Assembly (NCBI GenBank): GCA_037176705.1
Contig: CM073899.1
Coordinates: 5,084,001-5,148,000 of the forward strand
From: Molossus alvarezi
Lineage: Eukaryota; Chordata; Mammalia; Chiroptera; Molossidae
Length of the DNA: 64,000 bases
Direction: 5' to 3'
A model generated the notes under the pieces. It had not been told where the DNA came from. It worked only from the letters and a program-made list of their open reading frames with translations, and did not search any database. This document shows positions 11,202 to 21,588 of this stretch, piece after piece. The position numbers and the translations under genes were made by a program. Numbering within the stretch: the stretch's first letter is position 1; each line of letters opens with the position of its first letter.

Positions 11202-11704
11202 GGTATTCCTGCGCTTTCTGCCTCAGTACCCGAGTGGTGTGAGCACCTTGGGAAGGGACTGGAAGGTAACATTTCACTTCCCACAGGCTACAAGGTGCCA
11301 TCATCATGGCTTCGCACTAATAACGTCTTGTTCAAACATATCTCCTCTGAAAAATTAGCGAACTGACAATTAAAAGAAAGATTAGGAACATGGATATACG
11401 ATGAATTTTTGAGTAGGGAGAAAAATACAGCTGCTTATCAAAACCAACTAGTTTTTAGCAAATTATTAGCTCTTTCCTCTTTGGTTTCTTAGGAGACTGA
11501 ACGATTTGTCTCTGTGACGCATTTGCGAAGCAGCGTGTCTCTCTTCTGACGTTGATAAACTGCTGGAAATTTTACATTAAGAAGTGGAAGAAACAGAAGG
11601 ATGCATTATTATTGCTTTTAAAAAGACCAGTCGACCTGGGTTATGTGGGAATATTTTTTATTGTAACTACCAGATAAAAGTATGTGGGACAGTGTGGGCT
11701 GATG
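11202..11704. other. AT-rich spacer between two minisatellites
   Basis: About 500 bp of ordinary unique sequence with no recognisable feature. It separates two arrays of opposite strand asymmetry. Confidence 0.6.
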
Positions 11705-12908
11705 GGGAGGGAAAGAGAGGGGGAGGGGGTGTGAGGAAGACAGAGAAAGGAGGAGAGAGGGGGAGAGGGGGAGGGGTGTGAGGGGGACAGAGAAAGGAGG
11801 AGAGAGGGGGAGGGGGTGTGAGGGGGACAGAGAAAGGAGGAGAGAGGGGGAGAGGGGGAGGGGGTGGGAGGGGGACAGAGAAAGGAGGAGAGAGGGGGAG
11901 AGGGGGAGGGGGTGTGAGGGGGACAGAGAAAGGAGGAGAGAGGGGGAGAGGGGGAGGGGGTGGGAGGGGGACAGAGAAAGGAGGAGAGAGGGGGAGAGGG
12001 GGAGGGGGTGTGAGGGGGACAGAGAAAGGAGGAGAGAGGGGGAGAGGGGGAAGGGGTGTGAGGGAGACAGAGAAAGGAGGAGAGAGGGGGAGAGGGGGAA
12101 GGGGTGTGAGGGGGACAGAGAAAGGAGGAGAGAGGCTGAGAGGGGGAGGGGAGGGGGACAGAGAAAGGAGGAGAGAGGGGGAGAGGGGGAGGGGTGTGAG
12201 GGGGACAGAGAAAGGAGGAGAGAGGGGGAGAGGGGGAGGGGGTGTGAGGAGGACAGAGAAAGGAGGAGAGGGGGAGAGGGGGGGAGGGAGGGGGACAGAG
12301 AAAGGAGGAGAGAGGGGGGAGGGGGAGGGGTGTGAGGGGGACAGAGAAAGGAGGAGAGAGGGGGGATGGGGAGGGGTGTGAGGGGGACAGAGAAAGGAGG
12401 AGAGAGGGGGAGAGGGGGAGGGGGTGTTGGGGGGACAGAGAAAGGAGGAGAGGGGGAGAGGGGGGAGGGAGGGGGACAGAGAAAGGAGGAGGGGCAGGGA
12501 GGGGGAGGGAGGGGGACAGAGAAAGGAGGAGAGAGGGGGAGAGGGGGAGGGGTGTGAGGGGGACAGAGAAAGGAGGAGAGAGGGGGAGAGGGGGAGGGGA
12601 TGTGGGGGGGACAGAGAAAGGAGGAGAGAGGGGCAGCGGGGGGGGGGGGTGTGAGGGGGACACAGAAAGGAGGAGATGGGGAGGCAGGAGGGAGGGGGAC
12701 AGAGAAAGGAGGAGGGGCAGGGAGGGGGAGGGAGGGGGACAGAGAAAGGAGGAGAGAGGGGGAGGGGGTGTGTGAGGGGGACAGAGAAAGGAGGAGAGAG
12801 GCTAAGAGGTGGGGGGTGTGAGGGGGACAGAGAAAGGAGGAGAGAGGCTGAGAGGGGGAGTGGAGGGGGACAGAGAAAGGAGGAGGGGGGGAGGGAGGGG
12901 GAGGACAG
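11705..12908 (+). repeat. Polypurine minisatellite, about 48-bp unit, about 25 copies
   Basis: Each unit reads GTGTGAGGGGGACAGAGAAA, then GGAGGAGAGAGGGGGAGAGG, then GGGAGGG. Many copies are shortened or lack the GTGTG part. The + strand is almost free of C and T apart from that GTGTG and the C of GACAG, so the array is a purine tract of about 1.2 kb. GGGGGAGAGGGGGAGGGG provides clustered G runs on the + strand. The Ser/Pro/Leu-rich frames on the - strand (up to about 445 codons) and the Glu/Arg/Gly-rich frames on + are consequences of composition. Confidence 0.97.
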
Positions 12909-14014
12909 GAAGGAAGAAATTGCACAGGCCCTGCTCATAGACTGACTAGCACTCTCTTCAAGCTCATTGGACAGAAAATATGTCAACTGGGATTTTCCTT
13001 TGTTCATTCTCCTTTTTTTTTAAGTGTCTGTCTTTCTTTTAAGGATAGCGCTAATTCCAATCTCATTATTTTTCTGTGAACTGCCATCGTCAGTCTGTGA
13101 TTTCTCTACTTCAATACTCTCCCCACCTTCTGCCTTCCCAGGGTTTATTAAGGTCTTTGGTGAAGAAAAGGCCAGAAGCTGACCTTGGGGAATCTTAAGG
13201 GCTGAGCCAAAATGGAGAAGCTACTAAAGCTATGGTGCTAGGGACAGCAAGAGGCCAGATGACAGGACGAGGGTGAGTAGGCCCGAGTGTCGCCGGGACT
13301 GTGTGGCACTGCAGGCCTGGGCTGGTCCCTAGAGGGCGAGGCCCTGGCCTGCCCATTGCCCCCCTGCCACAGTCCTGCCTCTGCTCTAGCTCAGGCGCTC
13401 ACTGTCCTGCACCCCTGGACGCGTCTGCTCTGCATGCCAGTGTCCCTGCCGGCACCCGACTCTGCCCACCTGTCCCCCCCAATCCGGTGTAGCCCCCCCA
13501 AGACTGGCTTTGACTCCCTGCACATCCATCATTGTACCTGCCCCACCCCAGGCAAACTGTGGCCCTTTTTTATTTTTACTGCAGCTTTGCCTGCAGCCCA
13601 CATTTTCTGCAGATCCATGAAGTGCAGCTGAGACACTGTGGTTCTGTCCACAGTGCCGCTCGCTCATCAGGCAGATGTGGTCCTGTCTCCCTGACGGACA
13701 GCTGGCTGCCCATTACCCACCACTCTGCCCTCCCCTCACCAGGGAGCCTGCCCCCACATCCCCGCAGAGTGAAGCTGCAGAATCTACCTGCTCTGGGCTA
13801 CCTTCCAACTCATCATAACCTGCTTCCCTCACCTTGACAGAGCTGGACGGCTCCTACCTGCAGAGTAACTCTCACCGGCTTGTAGAATCGTACTATGTGG
13901 AAGCACAGTCCATGTGGAAGCCAAAAAGGAGAAACTGCACAGACCACACTGTCTCAAAGTAACAAGCTCAACATAAAGTGGCACCAGGCCAATCTGTGCT
14001 CAGCACGTGTTCGT
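12909..14014. other. Unique DNA, no gene seen
   Basis: C-rich around 13290-13850 with several overlapping open frames of 60-114 codons that show no recognisable domain. No exon can be supported. Confidence 0.5.
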
Positions 14015-14527
14015 TTGGACATACACACACAGAGATGGACACATATATGCACACATACCCACACATACATGTATACACATATACATGCATGCACACACGG
14101 ATACACTTAGATATACATATACACATATAGGTAGGTACGTGGGCACATGCATACATGTTCACATACATAGACATGTGTACATACATGCATACACCGACAT
14201 GCATACATATATAGACAAATATACATAAATATGCATACACACAGACATGCACACATATACACACATATGCATACTCATACATATGCATATATGCACAGAC
14301 ATGCATACATATACATTTATATACATATACATATGCATATACACATAGACATGCATACATATACATTTATATACATATACATACGCATATACACAGACAC
14401 ATACATATACATACACAAATCCATTTGCATGCACATGCATAGACAGACATATATGCATGCACATATATACACATGCACACATTCATATATACATACACAG
14501 AGATACACATATATACACACATATACA
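14015..14527 (+). repeat. Degenerate CA/TA/CATG microsatellite, about 510 bp
   Basis: Alternating purine-pyrimidine sequence built from ACATAC, ACACAT, ATATGC and ATGCAT steps. A sub-unit near CATACATATACATTTATATA is duplicated at about 14303 and 14353. His/Tyr/Thr-rich frames on + and Val/Tyr/Cys/Met-rich frames on - are artefacts. Confidence 0.92.
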
Positions 14528-15053
14528 TGGCTCAGATTTCCTAGCAATTTACTATCATATATATTTATTTTCATTCTTCCTTGAATGAAACGTACATGCT
14601 AAAAAAAAAGTTGAATCTTCTCTGTATTGGTTTACATAAGAAATATGCAGAAAATTAGTTTAACAAACAGCAAAAATAACACATGCAAGAACATAACCAA
14701 GTTGTCTTCATAGGTTGAACTCACGGATTGGAATAGTCCAATGACTCTTCAAAGAAAAGCCTGACGCCCTCAGTCTTGAGGACAACTCGGAATCTGGACC
14801 GGGGTCATTACCTGCTGCTCTTGCTGGACGTGATCACAGAAAAGGTTCTGAAGCAGTGCAGACCCTCCTTGGAAACGGAGAGACCTGCTCTGGCTGCTGC
14901 CCAGGACTCCTCGTCCACAGAGGGATCTGCCACTTGGAAAATACAGGCCACTGAGGAATGTTCTGGATAAGGAGGATGTTATCTTGTTTAATGAATGGAA
15001 CCATGAAAAAACACAGTCAGAATTCTAAGTGTGCTTTCTAGGCAAATAAAATC
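14528..15053. other. Unique DNA, no gene seen
   Basis: No recognisable feature apart from short open frames. Confidence 0.5.
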
Positions 15054-15200
15054 ACAGGATGCCCAGTTAAATTTGAGTTTGTGATAAACAACAAATAACT
15101 TTCAGTGTGAGTATATATGTCTCTTGAAGAATTTGGGGCATATTCATACTAAAAAGTGTTTGTCGTTGATCTAAAATTCAAATTTAAATGGATGTTCTGT
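15054..15200. repeat. Imperfect fold-back repeat, arms about 62-66 bp
   Basis: The left arm (15054-15119) starts ACAGGATGCCCAGTTAAATT and ends GTGTGAGTATATATG. The right arm (15139-15200) starts CATATTCATACTAAAAAGTG and ends AAATGGATGTTCTGT. The reverse complement of the right arm aligns with the left arm over its whole length with scattered mismatches, around a loop of about 19 bp. I recall similar palindromic sequences as a mammal-wide interspersed repeat, possibly an old MITE, but cannot name the family. Confidence 0.7.
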
Positions 15201-16850
15201 ATTCTATCTGTCAACCCTTGTTCTAACACTATATTCAATAAAGACATATTCAGTAAAAATCTAAAATTTAAATTAATATTTTAATTGTAACTTACCACAT
15301 GCATACTCTTTCATTTATTTTTCCTCTATGACTGCCCTGAAAGTGGTTATTACTGTGTAGTTACATTGAAATGAAGTAATTGTAAGAAATCATGTACAGG
15401 CTCCCACACAGCTCAAATGAATAGAAACAGTATTAGTGCAAAGACCCTGGAAATTGTTCTCTCCCCCAAATCTGTGCCAACACATAAGTAATGTAGAATT
15501 TTGAACTGTAGAAAATATCTGAAATAGGATACAAATTGACTTTTCTTTTCAGAAGAGTGTGATTATTTTAGCAGGAGAGCTGTTTCTATACCCATTGCTA
15601 TAAAGTATAGGCACATTCTAGACCTACAGTTATAAAATGCTTGTTAAATATAATAGGAATATAGGTAGGAACAAAATTACATTTAAAAAATTTTAAAAAT
15701 TCTCAAAACTTACAAAAATTTCTGTTTCACAATAATTACTAAATCTGTAGCCTCCTGTTAGTTGACTAACCGTTTACAGATTAGTGTTTTATAATTACCT
15801 AATGCTGAGACTGTTTCCATTATAGATAGGAATCACTGTGTCTGTTGTGTTTTTAAATGCTACACAGTAATCTTGTAACAATCCCACAAAATCAATAAGT
15901 GAAGTTTCCTAAAGGCTCCATGACACCTCTTATATTTTCAGGTGGAAAAATACAGTTTTCTACCCAAACCCAGTCCAAAATGTCCAAGAAAAACTAATGC
16001 CCCCAAATAGTGACTTAAAACTAAATCCACTCTGACAAAGTCATAGAAATCCATGGAGCACAGAAAAGAATTCTCCATTTCTTGAGGTGAGCTGAGAAGT
16101 TTAAAACACCGTTTTTGTTAGCGGAGTCCGAAAGGGAAGCCAGGGGCGGTGGGTACCTGCATGACCGCATAGTTCCCTGGCTGTCCCAGACACACCCGCC
16201 CTCCCTGGTGCCTGAAGTGGTGTCTTGGCCACACCCCCAAACTTGACTGAGAATTAATCCTGAAATCTCAGTGCAGCTTAGCTCTCTTGTGTAAGCCTTA
16301 CGGTGTCGTTAAATATCAGTCGTGAGAAATTCAACAGCAACTGCGCTCCTGTGATCACAGTGGTGTCAGGACTGCTTGGCCTCAGGGAGTCGCGGCTCAT
16401 GTCTCAGAGCCGAGCTCACGCGTATTCGTACGTGTCCAGGGAGGCCCAGAGAGCATCGTGGAGGAGGCAGAACTCGGCGCTGTGGGGAGCACAGAACACA
16501 CCGACATCTCCTACAGACCTGAGGGCCCCACACGGAACCGTGCCGGAAGGTACAATGGGGCCCAGAAGGGGAAGTCAGCCTACGAGGAAGGGGTGTGGCT
16601 GGTTACCCGGAGTCACAGTTAGGGCCCCCCATGAGAGGGGGAGAGGGAGCCATTCCCGGGCTGGGAACGGAGTCTAGGGGGCCATGCAGATGCGCTCAGG
16701 CCGCCAGCTGCTGTCTCACACTGGCTGGGGGCACTGGGCACCTCAGGATACTCGGGGGTGACACCAGCACAGCTGGAACCTCCACCACTAGGGGTGGGGC
16801 AGCACAGTGACGGTCTGAAGCCGCAGTGTCCTGGCTCTTTCATGAATGTG
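15201..16850. other. Unique DNA, no gene seen
   Basis: AT-rich to about 16090, then GC-richer with a purine-rich GAGAGGGGGAGAGGGAG patch near 16633. No gene or nameable repeat is visible. Confidence 0.5.
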
Positions 16851-16851
16851 G

Positions 16852-16863
16852 ACACGCACACAC

Positions 16864-16894
<31 letters not shown>
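16852..16894 (+). repeat. (AC)n dinucleotide microsatellite
   Basis: About 43 bp of CA repeats with one early interruption (CACAACAC). The uninterrupted part holds about 15 dinucleotides, so length polymorphism is likely. Confidence 0.95.
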
Positions 16895-16898
<4 letters not shown>

Positions 16899-17089
16899 CC
16901 TGTAGAATTTCTAGAAATTGTTACACAGGACTGGCATTTCTGAGTGACCAAATGGACCTGATACTGGAGATATGTGAGCATCAGTGTTTATGGGACTTCT
17001 CTGTGTTTATGGGACTTCTCTTTGTGCCTAGGACTGACGGCCTGTCCCTTTCAAAGTGCACAGAACTGTTTTCATGTCAGCAAAATACA

Positions 17090-17745
17090 ACCAACACAGT
17101 GAGTCAGAAAGAGGCACCCGCCCATCCAGGAGCTCTGGGGCATCCCAACTTGCCTCTGTTCCTCACACTCACATTACCCGAAGTCCTGGCAATGCCACTC
17201 ACTCCATGTCTCAGGACCCGGCCCCTCGCCTCCTTCCCCGAAGCAGCCTCCCCGACATCACGTCCTCTCTGGTTGGATGCCCTGGAACCAGGGCCCCTGC
17301 CTCCCCCCAGTTCTTCTCCCTCCCTCTGTCCACGTCTGCAGGGCTTCTCCACAATCTCAGCATCTTCCTCCCCATCTCTCAGCTTCATCATGACTCTCCT
17401 CTGTTCAAAGCCCTTCATGTCTTCTTATTCTCACGACGAAGGCAAACCCGCCTGGCACTGTGGGATGCAGGCTCTGCCGTCCTTGCTGACCTTGGAAGCC
17501 TTCCTGGCCACACAGACAAGGTGAATCCCAACTTCCACACCCTCATACCTTCTCTCCTGCGGGACACCATCAAACCAATAATTAATCAGCTATGTCACAG
17601 TGTGTGTGATTACCTATGTCATCAGTTTAATGACTGTCTTCCCTACTAGACTGTAAGCCGCCCACAAACCTGGTTTCTATGGCTATCCCCCCCAAATGCA
17701 TGCCAAGTGCCTGGGCAATGCCTACATTCATGAGACAGGAGAAAC
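17090..17745 (+). mobile_element. Probable L2-type LINE 3' region (ancient)
   Basis: The block CTTCCCTACTAGACTGTAAG at about 17638, followed shortly by TGCCAAGTGCCTGGGCAATG, resembles the 3' end of mammalian L2 elements (normally AGACTGTAAGCTCC ... GTGCCTGGCACATAG). Upstream C/T-rich sequence with AAAGCCCTTCATGTC and GGAAGCCTTCCTGGCC fits the L2 body. Divergence is high and only the distal 150 bp is convincing. Confidence 0.5.
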
Positions 17746-18060
17746 CTATTTGCTACATAAACAAAATGTAGGATATTTGTGACGTCCGGGAGCATCACAA
17801 TGAGAACCTGTTCCCACCTAACGCGTTGGCACGTTCTAGCAGAAAAAGTTGTGTCCAAGAGACTTTCAAAATTTTAAGTAGATTTTATATCCTTTCTAGG
17901 AAAATTCATTTGAATATTCACACCTTCTTCTCCTGCCAACATGTCTCAAAGTCACACACCGAGAAAAAAACCTGAGAAAGTTCTTGAGAACAGCTGGTTA
18001 GTATATTTCTTGAGTTTTCTTTTTAACTTCTGTGGGAATAAGTAGAAATGAAGCCACGAA

Positions 18061-18305
18061 GAGCAGCCGCGCACTGTCTTCTCAGAGAAGAGAACTGAGC
18101 GTGACGCTGTCCGTGAGTCTGCTGTGTGGCCGCCGGCACGACTCGCTCCGGGGTCTCGGGGGCCCCAGCCGGGCCTCGGCGCCCCGACGCTGCCTGCGGA
18201 GGAGCCAGAGGCTGTGGAAAGCCTCCCACGCTCGGAGCGGGCTGACCGCCACTCCAGGGAGCAGTCTGTGCACGAGGAGGACGGCAGGGTCACTCGCGGT
18301 TTCAA
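18061..18305. other. CpG-rich patch
   Basis: About 245 bp with many CpG dinucleotides (GGCCGCCGGCACGACTCG, CCGGGCCTCGGCGCCCCGAC, CGCTCGGAGCGGGC), clearly denser than either flank. CpG-rich DNA of this kind may be an unmethylated regulatory element or a recently inserted sequence. No promoter, exon or gene is visible beside it. Confidence 0.5.
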
Positions 18306-18796
18306 AGGCTAACACTCTCCCCCGATTTGTTCGGTTTTACTGCTCATCAGGGCAATTCAGAGGAGGACAACGAGTAAGTAACAAGGCTCCATTGAAGTAG
18401 ATGACTCATGCTTACAATAAAATCAAATTACAAAAGAAAAGAAATTATCTCAAGCATGTTAAGAATAATATAAGGATATTGAAATTTAGACAGGGGCTGC
18501 CATCTTACCGGAACTGTTGGAATAGATGTAAACAAGTGGAATTCCCGGGAGGGGACAGCGGTGACCGCTGACACCGCAGGCTTCCGGAGTAAAGATATAT
18601 GCCGCCTTACGGAAACGCAGCCGAGAGAAGCAAGCTCAAACTACTGAAATCAAGACACTCTGCCCTCACAACACACCACAGACGAGGTGCTCAAATGACA
18701 GAAATGCATGTCCTCTTCCGGGGCGGGAGGTCCGAGCTCACCCTGTGGCAGGCTGGCTTCTCCTGAGGCCCGTCCTTGGCGTGGAGACAGCCACCT
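18306..18796. other. Unique DNA, no gene seen
   Basis: Mixed composition; nothing recognisable. Confidence 0.5.
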
Positions 18797-18806
18797 CCTT
18801 CCACTG

Positions 18807-18892
18807 GTTTTGTTTTTGTTTTTGTACGTGACCCTAGGACTATCTGGTCGGCAGGCCAGCGCGCCAACCTCTGAGCCAAACCAGCCAGGGCC
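18807..18892 (-). mobile_element. Head-only SINE (tRNA-derived part plus poly(A))
   Basis: Read on the - strand, the copy begins GGCCCTGGCTGGTTTGGCTCAG. It passes the A box, continues for about 68 bp and goes straight into an A-rich tail (seen on + as TTTTGTTTTTGTTTTTGT). The CT-rich body of the other copies is absent. The direct repeat CCTTCCACTG at 18797-18806 and 18893-18902 shows it was inserted in this form. Confidence 0.85.
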
Positions 18893-18902
18893 CCTTCCAC
18901 TG

Positions 18903-19125
18903 TCTTTGCGTGGCTTTCTCCCTGTGTCTCTGTGTGTGCTCATCTCTTCTCCTCCTAAGGACACTGGTCATCTCGGGTCACAGGGAGCCCACCCATCATG
19001 ACCGCGTGGCACCTTAATCAGCTCCTTCGGCCCCATCTCCGAATACAGCCGCCTTCTGAGGCTCTGGGGTCGGGACTACAACATGTGGATTTTGAAAGGA
19101 CGAAGGCCAGGCCATAACAGCATGT
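18903..19125. repeat. Ancient interspersed repeat, family not assigned
   Basis: The order CTCCTAAGGACACTGGTCAT, CCACCCATCATGACC, CCCATCTCCGAATAC and GGCCATAACAGC parallels the sequence at 46205-46425 (CCCACCCTCATCAC, CCTGTTTCCAAAC, ACCCATAACAAAG). The two are therefore copies of the same old family. I recognise this arrangement from mammalian genomes but cannot name it with confidence. Confidence 0.5.
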
Positions 19126-19222
19126 CGGTTAAAAAACAGTCTCCCATTTTCCTTCTGTTTCCTATTTGTTTATTTTTAAGCTGCGACATAATCCACAGCC
19201 TACAAAACCTGCCCTTTGGCGT

Positions 19223-19257
19223 GTGCTAGGACGTGTACTAGGACGTGTGCTAGGACT
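19223..19257 (+). repeat. Short tandem repeat, 14-bp unit, 2-3 copies
   Basis: GTGCTAGGACGTGT is followed by ACTAGGACGTGT and then GCTAGGACTCTG: a small, slightly diverged local duplication. Confidence 0.8.
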
Positions 19258-21575
19258 CTGGGATGGGAGTCTGCACACACCTCTTCCAGGAAGCAGCCTG
19301 CGTCTTCCTAAACCCAGCGGCCTTCGCGGAACAATGGGGAGATTTGAGCTGAGACGCAGGTGACAGTGAGAGGGATCGGGTAGTGTCGGCAGTTGAATGG
19401 AATTTTTATTCACGGGTCAGATTCCAAATGGTGAAGTCTTCTTTTTCCTGCCTTTGATTTCTTAGCTTTTTAACCTAATGGTTTACTTAAACCTTGAAAT
19501 ACAAATGTATACGAATTCATTGCCCAACTCAACCACCACCTAGTTAGACAACCGTGGGCACATCCAGTAACAAAGTCAGCACCAGAGCAGAGGTCTCATT
19601 GCTGGGAGGACGCACAGAAAGGTGACCATGGTGGACGGGTAGCTGACACCATTGCCCCCAAGCTTTGTCTCACATTGACAGGTTGACATCTCCCCAACTA
19701 CATCACCTCTGTGAAAATGTAGCTTTCTCCTTGGATGATTCATTTGGAAGTTTTCTGCTCCCCTGAAGGATATACCTTGCTTTTTCTGTAATGTAAGAAG
19801 TAATGAATATTTCCTAAAGAAAGTTGGATAGGCTATGCCACCCCATACACAGAGGGAGAGTGGGAGATTTACACATGGATGGAGGATAAATATTCAAACT
19901 ACACAATGAGTGTAATATTTTAAAGACAATATAAATGTTACCCTTATCTGTAGTAATCTTTTGAATTGTCTAATTGTTCAAATGGAATACATACTCTACT
20001 TCTGTTGCTGTTTGACTTGACTAACTGTACTGCTTCCATATCTGATAACACCACAGAAAAACATTTCCACCAAGTGGCTCTTACTAAATTAGTAAGTCAC
20101 CTCACAGTCTTACCAGTGGTAAAATACATTATTGTAATTAAATAGAATGGCCCTTCTCTTGGCGTGCAGAGTTACCGCTCCTCTGTGTTCTCCGGAGGCT
20201 CCTGGTGTCCACGTGAAGGGGCAGGGGCACTTATACGAGGGCCATTGTCCCCGGTGGCCCCGCTGCACCAAAGCCCATAAAGTCAATTGGATTTTCTCTT
20301 TAGCAGAAATGCTGCAAAATTTTCACTTAGATTGTCTCCATAGGAAAGTACAGCCAAAAAAAATTAACTGGCCCAAATATCTCAGAGCAGTGCCATTTAT
20401 TTTGATGATTGTACCAGTTAGAAATATTTCTGCTGTTAATAAGAACTTAAGCCAGAAAAGGGAGGGATGGGGATTGTTGCAGCAAATGACTAAGCAGTCA
20501 GGACTTGGATGCAGAGGCCTGTCCTTATCCAGTCTCCTAAGACTCAGAAGGTGGTACACAAGTCATTTTCTCCAGCTATGTCTCTTTGGAGTGGCCACCT
20601 AGACGCTGGCTCCATTCTGCAGGTGACAGCCATGTGTGCCACCCTGGCCTCACTAATCCGGGAAGGTGCACACCCAGACACCAGCGTCCTTGCCCCTGGC
20701 TCTCCGGGTCACAGGACCATCCTGACCTGACACTGCCACCACAAGGGTGCTCCCCTGACTGGCTGAGCGAAGTGGGGACGACAGCCCCAAGCCAAGGCTG
20801 GAGGGAGGAGGGTGCTCCAGGGGGAGGACCAGGCACAGCAGAAGAGACACAGGTGTTTCCCACAGGGCATCCTCATCATGCTGCACAGCGATGAACCTGG
20901 ATTTCCCTGGGACTCACGCAAATACATACTATGCTTGTGTCTAGAATTATATCGCTTCACATAAAAATATGTGTAGATAAGTGGACTGAAAGAACCATTT
21001 TAATCTGGAAAGTTCTCCCAGCTCGATTGATAGGGGCTCTGTTTCCTCGCTCAGGCTCACTGCCTTTGCTTGAGTGCAGGAGAACATTTGTTTTAATAAA
21101 AACTGGCTTAATACTCGGAGCTCTGGCAACATATTCACATTTATTTCTAGGGCAAGATGAGGTGCCGCCTCCTGGGAAAGGATCTGCCCCATTAACTGGA
21201 GGTCTTATTGGCTTCCCATATGCAAAGAGTTGATGTTCTGAGAATGAGTGTTAATAGGTGCGGGAAGAACGGGGCCTAGTTTAATGTTTGTAACAAATGC
21301 AAGAGACTGTAACGTGGAATGTGCCCACGGAAACCCAGGGCCTCCTCTGAGCGGTGTACCTCGCCACGGAGAGCGCCGGAGAAATCAGTATTATGCTTAA
21401 AGCGAAAAATAAGATCTTACTTCCCTTATAGACTCCATTTTTCAGTTTTTCAAATTAAATGAAAAATCCTCATTGAATGAAATGGTTCTCAACTACACGC
21501 TAGTTTCCTGAGACTCCTATGGGTATAGAGAGAAAATGGCAATTAAAACAAAAATCACTGGAGATAATATACATT
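19258..21575. other. Unique DNA, no gene seen
   Basis: AT-rich in most parts, with a GC-rich patch at 20590-20890. The longest open frame (151 codons from 20147) shows no recognisable domain or signal. No RNA gene is visible. Confidence 0.5.
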
Positions 21576-21588
21576 GAAATTTTCTTTT

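Noticed and set aside
9313..11366. Open frames of 681, 604, 493, 473 and 408 codons on both strands
   Set aside because: They run through a 33-bp minisatellite whose unit has no stop in several frames. Overlapping long frames on both strands, low-complexity composition and the absence of any domain argue against genes.
11618..13007. Ser/Pro/Leu-rich open frames of 340-446 codons on the - strand
   Set aside because: They are the complement of a polypurine tandem array. Stop codons on that strand need A, which is rare there, so open frames are expected.
16999..17025. Short direct repeat TGTTTATGGGACTTCTCT next to itself
   Set aside because: A single local duplication of about 21 bp with no sign of function.
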